Under the pieces are notes generated by a model. The model was not told the DNA's origin and ran no database searches. It worked only from the letters and a program-made list of their open reading frames with translations. This document shows positions 18,475-27,377 of a stretch of DNA of 64,000 nucleotides, one piece after another; the first letter of the stretch is position 1; every line of letters begins with the position of its first letter. The translations under genes and the position numbers were made by a program. This stretch comes from Acidovorax defluvii (GTDB lineage Bacteria > Pseudomonadota > Gammaproteobacteria > Burkholderiales > Burkholderiaceae_C), in assembly GCA_003268905.1 (NCBI GenBank), contig QLTU01000004.1, forward strand, positions 1-64,000, given 5' to 3'.

Positions 18475-20754
18475 TCACATGCGCCAGCGCTTGAGCAGCA
18501 GGGCGTTGGCCATCACGCTCACCGAACTCAGCGCCATGGCCGCCCCGGCCACCACCGGGTTCAGGTAGCCCAGCGCCGCCAGTGGAATGCCGGCCACGTT
18601 GTAGAAAAAGGCCCAGAACAGGTTTTGCCGGATTTTCGCTACGGTGCGCCGCGAGATGTCCAGCGCGGCGGCCACCAGCATCGGGTCGCCCCGCATCAGC
18701 GTGATGCCGGCCGCGTGCATGGCCACATCGGTGCCGTTGCCCATGGCCATGCCCACGTCGGCAGCGGCCAGGGCCGGGGCGTCGTTCACGCCGTCGCCCA
18801 CCATGGCGACAATGTGGGCGCCATGCTGGGCCGCTGCGCTGGGGCGCTGCCCCCCCGGGTGGGCTTCTTCGCCATCGCCTTGCTGCAGCGCCACCACCTG
18901 GGCCGCCTTGTCGCCCGGCAATACCTCGGCGCGCACATCGGCGGCGTCCAGCCCCAGGCGCTGCGCCATGGCCAGGGCAGCGCCCCGGTTGTCCCCCGAA
19001 ATCATCACGGTGCGAATGCCGCGCGCGCGCAGCGCCGCCAGCGCCTCGCGCGCCCCGGGCTTGGGCTCGTCGCCAAAGGCCAAAATTGCACGCAGGGCCA
19101 ACCCGTCGGTGGTGCGCTCGGCCAGGGCCGACACCGTGGCGCCATCGTTTTGCAGGCTTTTCGCCCGCGCCGCCAGCGCGCCCAGCCCAACGCCCAACTC
19201 GTCCATCCAGCGCAGGCTGCCCACCAGGTAGCTGCGGGCCTGCACCTCGCCCTCGGTGCCGCGCCCCGGCACGGCGCGCACGCTGTCGGGCGCCATGGGC
19301 TGCAGGCCGCGCTCCTGCGCAGCCACCACCACTGCACGGGCCAGCGGGTGCTCGCTGCCACTTTGCACACTGGCCACGGCCGCCAGCACGGCCGCCTCGT
19401 CCTGGCCGGGCACCACCTCAAAGGCAGTGAGCCGTGGGCGGCCCACGGTCAGGGTGCCGGTCTTGTCAAACGCCACCACATCCACCTTGTGGGCCAGCTC
19501 CAGCGCCTGCGCGTCCTTGATCAAAATGCCATTTTTTGCCGCCACCCCCGTGCCCGTCATGATGGCCGCCGGCGTGGCCAGCCCCAGTGCGCAGGGGCAG
19601 GCAATCACCAGCACGGCCACGGCACGGATCATGGCCAGCTCAAAGCCCGCACCCATCCACAGCCAGCCCAGCAGCGTGGCCAGCGCCACCAGCAGCACCA
19701 CCGGCACAAAGACGGCCGACACCTGGTCAACCATGCGCTGCAAGGGCGCCTTGGCGGCCTGCGCATCCTCGACCAGTCGGATGATGCGCGACAGCACCGT
19801 CTCGGCGCCCACCGCCGTCACCTGCATCACCACCCGGCCATCGCCATTGATGGAGCCGCCGGTCAGGGGCGCACCCACCTCGCGCGTCACGGGCAAGGGC
19901 TCGCCGGTCAGCATGGACTCGTCCACCTGGGTGTGGCCCTCCAGAATGCTGCCGTCCACCGGAATGCGCTCGCCAGGGCGCACCACCAGCCGGTCGCCCG
20001 CCATCACCTCGGCCACCGGCACATCCACCTCGCCGTCACGCCCCAGCATGTGGGCCACATCAGGCCGCAGCGCGTGCAGTGCGCGGATGGCCGCTGTGGT
20101 CTGCCGCTTGGCGCGGGCCTCCAGCCACTTGCCCAGCAGCACCAGCGTCACCACCACCGCCGAGGCTTCGAAATACAGGTGCGGGGCGTGCCCCTCGTGC
20201 GACGTGAGCCACAGCCACATCGACAGCCCCCAGCCCGCCGAGGTGCCAATCGCCACCAGCAGATCCATGTTGCCCGACAGCGCCTTGAGCGCGTGCCAGC
20301 CCGCCTTGTAAAAACGCGCCCCCAGAATGAACTGCACCGGCGTGGCCAGCGCAAACTGCGCCCAGGCAGGCAGCATCCAGTGCGCGCCAAACAGATCGCC
20401 CAGCATGGGCAGCACCAACGGGGCCGACAGCAGCAGGCCCACGCCCACCGGCAAAAAACCGGCCCAGGGCGACAAGTCCTCGGGCGCATCGTCCTGCCCC
20501 GCCGCGCGCGGCTCGTAGCCCGCATTGCGCACGGCGCGGCGCAGCAGGGCATCCATGGCCGGGCCCTGGGCATCCGGGGGCACCACATAGGCGATGCGCG
20601 CGGACTCGGTGGCCAGGTTCACGGCGGCATCCTGCACGCCGGGCACCTTGCGCAGCGCCCGCTCCACGCGGCCCACGCAGCTGGCGCAGGTCATGCCGCC
20701 AATGCCCAGGTCCAGGGTGTCCAGCGGTTCGGGGGGGATGACAGGTGTGTTCAT
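18475..20754 (-). CDS. copA: copper-exporting P-type ATPase CopA
   Basis: 759 residues. It exports Cu(I) across the inner membrane using ATP. One N-terminal metal-binding domain has GMTCASC at 20-26. The membrane metal site CPC is at 386-388, the phosphorylated Asp in DKTGT at 430-434, the TGE actuator loop at 283-285, the [10 protein letters not shown]1B motif near 475, and the hinge [10 protein letters not shown] follows further on. An insertion (residues about 655-675, [18 protein letters not shown]) lies just before the hinge. It is transcribed from the MerR-type promoter at 20763-20793, divergently from copZ-cueR. Confidence 0.95.
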   Translation of the reverse strand: MNTPVIPPEPLDTLDLGIGGMTCASCVGRVERALRKVPGVQDAAVNLATESARIAYVVPPDAQGPAMDALLRRAVRNAGYEPRAAGQDDAPEDLSPWAGFLPVGVGLLLSAPLVLPMLGDLFGAHWMLPAWAQFALATPVQFILGARFYKAGWHALKALSGNMDLLVAIGTSAGWGLSMWLWLTSHEGHAPHLYFEASAVVVTLVLLGKWLEARAKRQTTAAIRALHALRPDVAHMLGRDGEVDVPVAEVMAGDRLVVRPGERIPVDGSILEGHTQVDESMLTGEPLPVTREVGAPLTGGSINGDGRVVMQVTAVGAETVLSRIIRLVEDAQAAKAPLQRMVDQVSAVFVPVVLLVALATLLGWLWMGAGFELAMIRAVAVLVIACPCALGLATPAAIMTGTGVAAKNGILIKDAQALELAHKVDVVAFDKTGTLTVGRPRLTAFEVVPGQDEAAVLAAVASVQSGSEHPLARAVVVAAQERGLQPMAPDSVRAVPGRGTEGEVQARSYLVGSLRWMDELGVGLGALAARAKSLQNDGATVSALAERTTDGLALRAILAFGDEPKPGAREALAALRARGIRTVMISGDNRGAALAMAQRLGLDAADVRAEVLPGDKAAQVVALQQGDGEEAHPGGQRPSAAAQHGAHIVAMVGDGVNDAPALAAADVGMAMGNGTDVAMHAAGITLMRGDPMLVAAALDISRRTVAKIRQNLFWAFFYNVAGIPLAALGYLNPVVAGAAMALSSVSVMANALLLKRWRM

Positions 20755-20762
20755 AAGGGGCT

Positions 20763-20793
20763 ACCGTAATCCTTGCCATGATGGCAAGGTCAA
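20763..20793 (-). promoter_or_regulatory. CueR/MerR-type promoter and operator for copA
   Basis: Read on the minus strand: -35 TTGACC, a 19-base spacer and -10 TACGGT. The spacer carries the perfect 19-base palindrome CCTTGCCATGATGGCAAGG (20771-20789). A 19-base spacer with a central dyad is the hallmark of promoters twisted open by MerR-family activators. The expected start site falls only about 2-3 bases before the copA ATG, so the mRNA may be nearly leaderless. Confidence 0.88.
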
Positions 20794-20905
20794 GCCATGG
20801 CACGCATCAACCATGCACCTGCCAGTGCCTTTGTGGGCGCTTGACTATGCCACGATGTCAATGTTCATCATGTGCCTGTTGTCCACCATTTAACGGAGAA
20901 ACCCG

Positions 20906-21103
20906 ATGCAATACACCCTTCAAGTAGAGGGCATGACCTGCGGCCACTGCGAACGCGCCGTCACGCAGGCCGTGCAGCAGATCGACCCCGCCGCCACCGT
21001 GCGCATTGACCGCGCCCAAAACCGCGTCGAGATCGAGAGCACCCAGCCCCGCGAGGCCCTGGCCGCCGCCATTGCCGAAGAAGGCTACACGGTCGCCGCA
21101 TGA
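20906..21103 (+). CDS. copZ: CopZ-like copper chaperone (heavy-metal-associated domain)
   Basis: 65 residues forming a single HMA domain. The metal-binding loop GMTCGHC is at about 9-15. The C-terminus EEGYTVAA is typical of the fold. It should carry Cu(I) to CopA or CueR in the cytosol. A GGAG ribosome site lies about 8 bases upstream. The stop overlaps the cueR start by four bases. Confidence 0.93.
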   Translation: MQYTLQVEGMTCGHCERAVTQAVQQIDPAATVRIDRAQNRVEIESTQPREALAAAIAEEGYTVAA

Positions 21104-21564
21104 CCGCCCGCGCACCCCGAAACGATGGGCCCGTGCCCATCAGCGAGGCCGCCCGGCGCGCCGGGGTATCGGCGCGCATGGTGCGCCACTACGAGGCCCT
21201 GGGTCTGCTCAACGGCGTGGCGCGCACCGACAGCGGCTACCGCCAGTACACCGGGGCCGACGTGCACGCCCTGCGCTTTATCGGCCGCGCGCGCACGCTG
21301 GGCTTCTCGATGGAAGAAATCCGCGAGCTGCTGGGCCTGTGGCAAGACAAGGGCCGCGCCAGCGCCCATGTCAAACGCATCGCCCAGGCGCACATCGACG
21401 ACCTGGGCGAACGCATTGCCGCCATGCAAGCCATGCAGCGCACGCTGCAGACACTGGTGTCCTGCTGCCAGGGCAACGACCGGCCCGATTGCCCCATCCT
21501 GGACGACCTGGCGGCAGCGCCCGGCACAGACACTACAGCGCGCAGAACGCTATTGCATTCATAG
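21100..21564 (+). CDS. cueR: CueR-like MerR-family copper-responsive regulator
   Basis: 154 residues. The N-terminal winged helix has ISEAARRAGVSARMVRHYE, then GYRQYTGADVHALRFI. A long dimerisation helix follows. The C-terminal metal-binding loop contains CCQGNDRPDCPI, giving the Cys pair expected of Cu(I)/Ag(I) sensors. It should activate copA through the palindrome at 20771-20789. The last codons and stop (TTCATAG) fall in a dispersed repeat, so the C-terminal tail has been altered. Confidence 0.92.
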   Translation: MTARAPRNDGPVPISEAARRAGVSARMVRHYEALGLLNGVARTDSGYRQYTGADVHALRFIGRARTLGFSMEEIRELLGLWQDKGRASAHVKRIAQAHIDDLGERIAAMQAMQRTLQTLVSCCQGNDRPDCPILDDLAAAPGTDTTARRTLLHS

Positions 21565-21610
21565 CTGGAAGCGCTTATTCATCAAGCACTAGAGTCATTT
21601 TTTGCTTGAA
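21547..21610 (+). repeat. dispersed intergenic repeat (copy 6)
   Basis: TTCATAGCTGGAAGCGCTTA and TTCATCAAGCACTAGAG match the family, with one change in the second arm. It supplies the cueR stop codon. Confidence 0.85.
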
Positions 21611-21694
21611 TTTGCTGGATGGGCAACGGCAGGCTGGCATTGCGCGGCGGCTGAACTACGATGGCAACCATTTCGTTAATCCGGAGCTTTTGCC

Positions 21695-22882
21695 ATGACC
21701 CATCGTGAAGTTTTCGTTGTCAGCACCGCCCGCACCGCCATCGGCACCTTCGGCGGCAGCCTGAAAGACGTGCCCAACACCCAGCTCGCCACCACCGCCG
21801 TGAAGGCAGCCATCGCCCGCTCGGGCCTGGCGCCCGACGCCGTGGGCCATGTGGTCATGGGCAACGTGATCCCCACCGACACCAAGGACGCCTACCTCTC
21901 CCGCGTGGCCGCCATCGACGCCGGCTGCCCCATCGAGACACCCGCCTTCAACGTCAACCGCCTGTGCGGCTCGGGCCTGCAGGCCATCATTTCGGCCGCG
22001 CAGGCCATTGGCTACGGCGACTGCGACGTGGCCGTGGGCGGCGGCAGCGAATCCATGAGCCGCGGCCCCTACTTCGACACAGCCGCGCGCTACGGCGCGC
22101 GCATGGGCGACGCCAAGAGCATCGACTACATGCTCGGCATCCTGCACGACCCCTGGCAAAAAATGCACATGGGCATCACTGCCGAAAACGTGGCCGAGCG
22201 CTACAAAATTTCGCGCGAACTGCAGGACAAGCTGGCGCTGGAAAGCCAGCGCCGCGCCGCAGCCGCCATAGCCGCCGGTTACTTCAAGGAACAGATCGTC
22301 CCCGTCGAAATCGCCACGCGCAAAGGCACCGTGCTGTTCCAGGACGACGAGCATGTGCGCGCCGCCACCACGCTCGATGTGCTGGCCGGCATGAAGCCCG
22401 CATTCAAGAAGGACGGCGGCACCGTGACGGCCGGCAACGCCTCGGGTATCAACGACGGCGCCAGCGCCGTGGTGCTGGTGGCGGGCGACCGACTGCAGGC
22501 GCTGGGCGTGAAGCCCCTGGCCCGCCTCGTGGGCTACGCGCACGCCGGCGTGGACCCGGCCTACATGGGCATTGGCCCCGTGCCCGCCACGCAGAAGGTG
22601 CTGGCACGCACGGGCCTGAAGGTGCAAGACATGGACGTGATCGAGGCCAACGAGGCCTTCGCCGCCCAGGCCTGCGCCGTGGTGCAGGAGCTGGGCCTGG
22701 ACCCGGCCAAGGTCAACCCCAACGGCTCGGGCATTTCGCTCGGCCACCCGGTGGGCGCCACGGGCGCCATCATCACCACCAAGGCGATTGCCGAGCTGCA
22801 CCGCACCGGCGGGCGCTACGCGCTGGTGACCATGTGCATCGGCGGCGGCCAGGGCATTGCTGCCATCTACGAGCGGATGTGA
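21695..22882 (+). CDS. acetyl-CoA C-acyltransferase (thiolase)
   Basis: 395 residues. It catalyses acyl-CoA thiolysis or acetoacetyl-CoA formation. The acylated Cys is in NRLCGSGLQAI (about residue 90), the catalytic His in GHPVGATGA near 348, and the second Cys in TMCIGGGQG near 378. Length and motifs fit the BktB/PhaA/AtoB group; synthesis and degradation cannot be told apart. GGAGCTTTTGCC precedes the ATG. An acyl-CoA dehydrogenase follows, consistent with fatty-acid or amino-acid breakdown. Confidence 0.93.
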   Translation: MTHREVFVVSTARTAIGTFGGSLKDVPNTQLATTAVKAAIARSGLAPDAVGHVVMGNVIPTDTKDAYLSRVAAIDAGCPIETPAFNVNRLCGSGLQAIISAAQAIGYGDCDVAVGGGSESMSRGPYFDTAARYGARMGDAKSIDYMLGILHDPWQKMHMGITAENVAERYKISRELQDKLALESQRRAAAAIAAGYFKEQIVPVEIATRKGTVLFQDDEHVRAATTLDVLAGMKPAFKKDGGTVTAGNASGINDGASAVVLVAGDRLQALGVKPLARLVGYAHAGVDPAYMGIGPVPATQKVLARTGLKVQDMDVIEANEAFAAQACAVVQELGLDPAKVNPNGSGISLGHPVGATGAIITTKAIAELHRTGGRYALVTMCIGGGQGIAAIYERM

Positions 22883-22952
22883 TCAATATTTGAGTGTTTT
22901 TGACCTCCAGCGCTTGTTTATCAAGCGCTGGTAGCTATTATTTATATAGCAA
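22883..22952 (-). repeat. dispersed intergenic repeat (copy 7)
   Basis: CCAGCGCTTGTTTATCAAGC and GCTGGTAGCTATTATTTATA match the family. It fills the gap between the thiolase stop and the acyl-CoA dehydrogenase start. Confidence 0.85.
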
Positions 22953-22962
22953 TATTACCGCC

Positions 22963-24141
22963 ATGCTGCCCAATCATTTCATCAGCGCCGACGAGCAGGC
23001 CGAACTGCAGCTCTTCACCGAGTCGCTGGAGCGCTTCTGCGACGCCGAGATCGAGCCCCACTACCGCACCTGGGAAAAAGCCGGCCGCGTGCCGCGCGAC
23101 CTGCTGCGCAAGATGGGCGAGAACGGCTACCTCTGCGCCGACGTGCCCGATACCTACGGCGGCCCGGGCGCCAGCGTGCCCTTCTCGTTCGCCGTGGTCG
23201 AGGTGCTCTCGCGCCGGGGCTACGGCGGCTTTGTCGGTGGGCTGCAGGTGCACAACGACATCATTCCGCCCTACCTGCTGCACTGCGGCACCGAGGCGCA
23301 GCGCGCACATTGGCTGCCGCGCATGGCCAGCGGCGAGGCGATTGCCGCCATCGGCATGACCGAGCCCGGCGCGGGCAGCGACCTCAAGGCCATCCGCACC
23401 ACCGCGCGACGGGTAAGTGACAGCGACGGCGACCACTACGTCATCAACGGCAGCAAGATCTTCATCAGCAACGGCCAGAACTGCGACCTGCTGGTGCTGG
23501 CCGCCAAGACCGATCCGGCCGCAGGCGCCAAGGGCGTAAGCCTGTTCCTGGTCGATGCGGCCACGCCCGGCTTCACGCGCGGTCAGAACCTCGAAAAAAT
23601 CGGCCAGCACGCGGGCGACACCTCCGAGCTGTTCTTCAACGACATGCGCGTGCCCCTGGATGCGCTGCTCGGCGGCGTGGAAGGCCAGGGTTTCGTGCAG
23701 ATGATGCGCGAGCTGCCGCGCGAGCGCCTCATCATCGGCGTGCAGGCGGTGCACGGCGCCAAGGGCGCCCTCGATGCCACGCTGAAATACGTGCAGGAGC
23801 GCCAGGCCTTCGGCCAGCCCATCGGCCAGTTCCAGAACACGCGCTTCACGCTGGCCCAATGCGCCAGCGACATCGCCGCCGCCGAGGCCTTCCTGAACGC
23901 CAGCGTGGCCGCCTACCAGCAGGGCCAGCTCACGCCCGAGGCCGTGAGCGCGCTCAAGCTGCACACCACCGAGCTGTTCAGCCGCGTCGCCGACGCCTGC
24001 CTGCAGCTCTTCGGCGGCTACGGCTACATGGCCGAGTACCCGATCTCGCGCTTCTGGACCGATGCGCGCGTGCTGCGCATCTATGGCGGCACGTCGGAGA
24101 TCATGAAGGAGCTGGTGGCGCGGGGGATGTTGGGGCGGTGA
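22963..24141 (+). CDS. acyl-CoA dehydrogenase
   Basis: 392 residues. An FAD enzyme that introduces the alpha-beta double bond in acyl-CoA. The FAD/substrate signature is IGMTEPGAGSDL (near 122-133), the middle domain has INGSKIFISNGQ, and the C-terminal signature is FGGYGYMAEYPISRFW followed by RIYGGTSEIMKELVAR. ATG at 22963 is chosen from the family start; the sequence upstream is repeat copy 7 and offers no clear Shine-Dalgarno site, so coupling or a weak start is likely. Confidence 0.93.
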   Translation: MLPNHFISADEQAELQLFTESLERFCDAEIEPHYRTWEKAGRVPRDLLRKMGENGYLCADVPDTYGGPGASVPFSFAVVEVLSRRGYGGFVGGLQVHNDIIPPYLLHCGTEAQRAHWLPRMASGEAIAAIGMTEPGAGSDLKAIRTTARRVSDSDGDHYVINGSKIFISNGQNCDLLVLAAKTDPAAGAKGVSLFLVDAATPGFTRGQNLEKIGQHAGDTSELFFNDMRVPLDALLGGVEGQGFVQMMRELPRERLIIGVQAVHGAKGALDATLKYVQERQAFGQPIGQFQNTRFTLAQCASDIAAAEAFLNASVAAYQQGQLTPEAVSALKLHTTELFSRVADACLQLFGGYGYMAEYPISRFWTDARVLRIYGGTSEIMKELVARGMLGR

Positions 24142-24514
24142 GGGAGGGGTTGCTGTTTGAATTTCGAAAAACCGCGACTCAGATTCATTCGGTGAGGTTG
24201 AGGGCCATTCATTGAGCAGTTTGGATGGCGCCTAACGACGCATTGCCAACCGGCGGCAGTTCAAGGCAGGCGACAGCTTTGCAGCGGTTGCAGTAGTTCG
24301 CCGGGAACCACACAACGACTGCTCTCGTCGACGAAGCGGTCGCCCAAACGGTCTCGATCTTTTTTTGTCCAACGACTGCGTGTATATCGCGGGAAATCAG
24401 TGGCAAACAAAGCACTCCCTTCTTGTGAAGGGGAGGCAGATGTCGTGAACCTTAGTTCCACGCGAAAGGGGTGGCCGCTGGGCGCCCAGTAGAAATCGGC
24501 CACTCATACCCTGC
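24142..24514. other. 373-base stretch without a recognisable gene
   Basis: Short frames exist on the minus strand (24209-24415 and 24261-24503), but they overlap in different frames, have no ribosome site and match no family known to me. The composition is less GC-rich than the flanks. It may be a decayed remnant associated with the integrase that follows. Confidence 0.5.
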
Positions 24515-25138
24515 TCAAATTTCCGTCTGCTCCGCGATTTCGAGAGCATCATCGAGTTCGATGCCGAGGTATCTCACGGTCGATTCGAGCTTCGAGTGTC
24601 CCAGCAGCAACTGCACGGCTCGCAGGTTTTTGGTACGACGATAGATCAGTGTCGCCTTTGTTCTCCGCATCGAATGTGTCCCGTAGTCGGCGCGATCCAG
24701 CCCGAGTTCGTCCACCCAGTGCCCAAGAATCCGCGCGTACTGCCGAGTCCCCAGGTGCGGAGACTCGTGCAACCTGCTTGGAAACAGGAAATCATCCGAT
24801 TTCAACGCTGCCAGCTGGATCCATGCCTGCAGCGCGTCTCGGGTTGCTGCGGTGATTTCGAACTGCACCGGTCGCTGCGTTTTGTGTTGCATGACGATGG
24901 CTCGCGCGGCCAGTTGGTCCCCGTGACACACATCACGAACCTTGAGGGCCACGAGGTCGCAACCACGTAGTTTGCTGTCGATGCCCAGATTGAAGAGCGC
25001 AAGCTCTCGGACGCGCCCTTGCATCTGTAGGCGCACCCGTAACGCCCATATCTCCTTCAGCTTGAAGGGTGCCTTTTGCCCCACTATCTTTCCCTTGTTC
25101 CAAGGCTCGTGGTGAACAGAACTGCTCGGAGTTTCCAT
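24515..25138 (-). CDS. small tyrosine-type site-specific recombinase/integrase
   Basis: 207 residues, essentially only the catalytic domain. The catalytic Arg lies in SKLRGCDLVALKVRD, the second His-x-x-Arg in THSMRRTKATLIY, the third His in LLLGHSKLESTVRYLG, and the nucleophile Tyr in the same segment. No N-terminal core-binding domain is present, so it is much shorter than phage integrases. The region upstream (25139-25444) shows no gene. It marks the left border of the cobalamin block, but no att repeat was identified. Confidence 0.85.
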   Translation of the reverse strand: METPSSSVHHEPWNKGKIVGQKAPFKLKEIWALRVRLQMQGRVRELALFNLGIDSKLRGCDLVALKVRDVCHGDQLAARAIVMQHKTQRPVQFEITAATRDALQAWIQLAALKSDDFLFPSRLHESPHLGTRQYARILGHWVDELGLDRADYGTHSMRRTKATLIYRRTKNLRAVQLLLGHSKLESTVRYLGIELDDALEIAEQTEI

Positions 25139-25444
25139 GATGGTCTCCCATCGAGTTGAGGGGCCGACAGCTTGCGCCTGATACCTTCCTTCGTCTTGTT
25201 CTGGGTCAAGTCGTCATCTGAAACTATGTGACCGGGTGGGTGCGAGCGAGATCGAGACAGACCTGCAGAAGGGGACTCCCCACCCACTAAGCAAGCACTT
25301 CAGCTTCAGGAGTGCAGCATTGGAGTGCGGAGTGTCAGCCAATACGAGCCTCTCGCCTGTGCTCCATGCTCCGATGCACGAGCTCTAGGATTGCAACGTT
25401 GCCGCTCAAACGCTCCGAGCAATTTTTGGGGGTATAGAATAAAA

Positions 25445-25662
25445 GCTGTTGGTGCTCGCGATGCTGTTCAGGCATCGCAGTTCAACGGGAAGCAGGAGGG
25501 CGAGTCCCACACGGACGAACCTAACCTGCGCTGCCCCCGCAACGGTAAGCAGACGGGTGGTCCAAGGCATTGCCAAGGCCCCCATTTCTCAAAATTTCGC
25601 CACTGGGTCACACCGGAAAGGCTTTGAGAAACGTTCTGTCAGCCCGGATACCGGCCAACAAG
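25445..25662 (+). promoter_or_regulatory. cobalamin (AdoCbl) riboswitch
   Basis: The conserved boxes appear in order: CAACGGGAAGCAGGAGGGCG, the B12 box region GCTGCCCCCGCAACGGTAAG, CACTGGGTCACACCGG and GTCAGCCCGGATACCGGCCA. When bound by cobalamin such elements shut down synthesis or uptake genes. It precedes the cbi operon by about 240 bases. The stretch 25663-25903 between it and cbiM carries no clear gene; a frame open through it has no ribosome site. Confidence 0.93.
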
Positions 25663-25903
25663 GAGGCTGCGCCCCAAGCGCAGCCGCATTACCCAAACAC
25701 CGTCGGGGAAGGCGGTGAGGGGTCTTCGCCGGTGTTCTCATGTCGTCCCTTCGCATTGCTTTGCGAGTCTGTGCCAGCGCATGCGCGTGCGCTCGCCGGG
25801 GGCTGTCCGTTCGCCGACGGAACCTGTCCTCACCTCTCCCTTGGGTCTTTGCCGACTTTTTAACCGCGTTGTGTCCAACGCATCCAACCCAAGGAGTCAC
25901 TTC

Positions 25904-26581
25904 ATGCACATCGAACCAGGTCTGGTGGACGGGGCCAAGCTCGCCCTGAGCTACACCACGGCGGCCGCCTGCATCGGCTACACGGCCAAGCTGTCCGCGG
26001 ACGCGATCAGAAAGGACGGCGCAGCGGCCCTGCTGTTACGGGCCGCGCTGGCCACGGCGCTGGTGTTCTGCTTTTTCGAGGTGCTGCCGCACCACCCGGT
26101 GGGCGTGTCCGAGGTGCACCTGATCCTGGGCACCACGCTGATGCTGCTGTTCGGCGCGGCACCCGCGGCCATCGGGCTGGCGGGTGGGTTGCTGATCCAG
26201 GGCCTGTTCTTTGCACCCTTCGACCTGCCGCAGTACGGTATGAACGTGACCACGCTGCTGGTGCCGCTGTTCGCCACCGCGGCGCTGGCTCGCCGCGTGA
26301 TTCCCGACCAGATGGCCTATGTGGATCTGCGCTACGGCCAGGCCCTGAAGCTGTCGCTGGCCTACCAGGGCGGCATCGTGCTGTGGGTGGGTTTCTGGGC
26401 GCTCTACGGGCGTGGCCTGGGCGCCGAGAACCTGGTGAGCATCGGCAGCTTCGGCGCCGCCTACATGAGCGTGGTGCTGGCCGAGCCGCTGATCGATCTG
26501 GCCGTGCTCGCACTGGCCAAGACGCTGCGTGGCCTGCAGGGCAGCGCGGTGGTGGATCGCCGTCTGCACCAGGCCGCCTGA
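25904..26581 (+). CDS. cbiM: CbiM-family ECF-type metal transport permease
   Basis: 225 residues with six to seven membrane helices. The start MHIEPGLVDGAK gives the family N-terminus, where the amino group and His2 bind the metal (Co2+ in CbiM). An AAGGAG ribosome site lies 8 bases upstream and decides the start over longer in-frame options. No cbiN, cbiQ or cbiO lies next to it, so the energising module must be elsewhere or this is a solitary type. Context points to cobalt supply for the operon. Confidence 0.82.
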   Translation: MHIEPGLVDGAKLALSYTTAAACIGYTAKLSADAIRKDGAAALLLRAALATALVFCFFEVLPHHPVGVSEVHLILGTTLMLLFGAAPAAIGLAGGLLIQGLFFAPFDLPQYGMNVTTLLVPLFATAALARRVIPDQMAYVDLRYGQALKLSLAYQGGIVLWVGFWALYGRGLGAENLVSIGSFGAAYMSVVLAEPLIDLAVLALAKTLRGLQGSAVVDRRLHQAA

Positions 26582-26594
26582 CCGGGGGCACACC

Positions 26595-27377
26595 ATGGGC
26601 CTCGGAACGGTCTGGTTTGTGGGGGCGGGTCCGGGCGACCCGGACCTGGTCACGGTCAAGGGGCGCGACCTGATCGCGCGCGCCGGGGCCATCCTGTTCG
26701 CCGGTTCGCTGGTGAACGAGGCGGCCACCCGCTGGGCACCGCCGGGTTGCCTGATCGCGGACAGCAAGGACATGACGCTGGAGCAGATGTCGGCCTGGCT
26801 GATCGCAAACGCGGCGCGCTGCGACACCGTGGTGCGCCTGCAAACCGGCGACCCGGCCCTCTACGGCACGCTCATCGAACTGGTGCAGCCGCTGGACGCC
26901 GCGGGCGTGCCGGTGGCGGTGGTGCCGGGCGTGTCTTCGGCCATGGCCTCGGCGGCGGCGGCGGTCGAGAGTTTCACCTTGCCCGAGGTCACGCAGACCA
27001 CCATCTTCACGCGGGTGGAAGGCCGCACGCCCATGCCCGACGGCGAGGACCTCGCCGCGCTGGCGGCGCACCGCACGACCTTGTGCATCTTTCTGTCCAT
27101 CACGCTGCTGCACAAGGTGGAAGCCGGCCTGCGCGCCGCCGGCTGGTCCGACGACGCGCCGGTGCTCGTGGTGCACAAGGCCAGCTGGCCCGGCGAAGAG
27201 CGCATCGTGCGCGGCACGCTGGCCACCATCAAACAACAGTGCCGCGACGCTGGCATCGTCAGCCAGGCCATGGTGATCGCCAGCCCCACGCTGGGCGCGC
27301 GCCACTGGCCCGAGCTGACCCGGTCCCGGCTCTACGACCCGGGCTTCACACACCGCTTCAGGAAAGCCACGACATGA
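26595..27377 (+). CDS. cbiF: precorrin-4/cobalt-precorrin-4 C11-methyltransferase
   Basis: 260 residues. It transfers a methyl from SAM to C11 of the corrin ring. Family blocks: the N-terminal loop FVGAGPGDPDLVTVKG, then RLQTGDPALYGT and VPGVSSAMASAAAAVESFTLPEVTQT, which separates CbiF/CobM from the other methylases. It follows cbiM by 13 bases, and its stop overlaps cbiX by four. Confidence 0.92.
   Translation: MGLGTVWFVGAGPGDPDLVTVKGRDLIARAGAILFAGSLVNEAATRWAPPGCLIADSKDMTLEQMSAWLIANAARCDTVVRLQTGDPALYGTLIELVQPLDAAGVPVAVVPGVSSAMASAAAAVESFTLPEVTQTTIFTRVEGRTPMPDGEDLAALAAHRTTLCIFLSITLLHKVEAGLRAAGWSDDAPVLVVHKASWPGEERIVRGTLATIKQQCRDAGIVSQAMVIASPTLGARHWPELTRSRLYDPGFTHRFRKATT

Noticed and set aside
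24209-24503. Small genes on the minus strand after the acyl-CoA dehydrogenase
   Set aside because: Two overlapping frames with no ribosome site, no family resemblance and mixed codon use; listed only as unexplained sequence.
25715-25903. N-terminal extension of cbiM
   Set aside because: The frame is open, but the AAGGAG site and conserved MHIEPG start place the true start at 25904.
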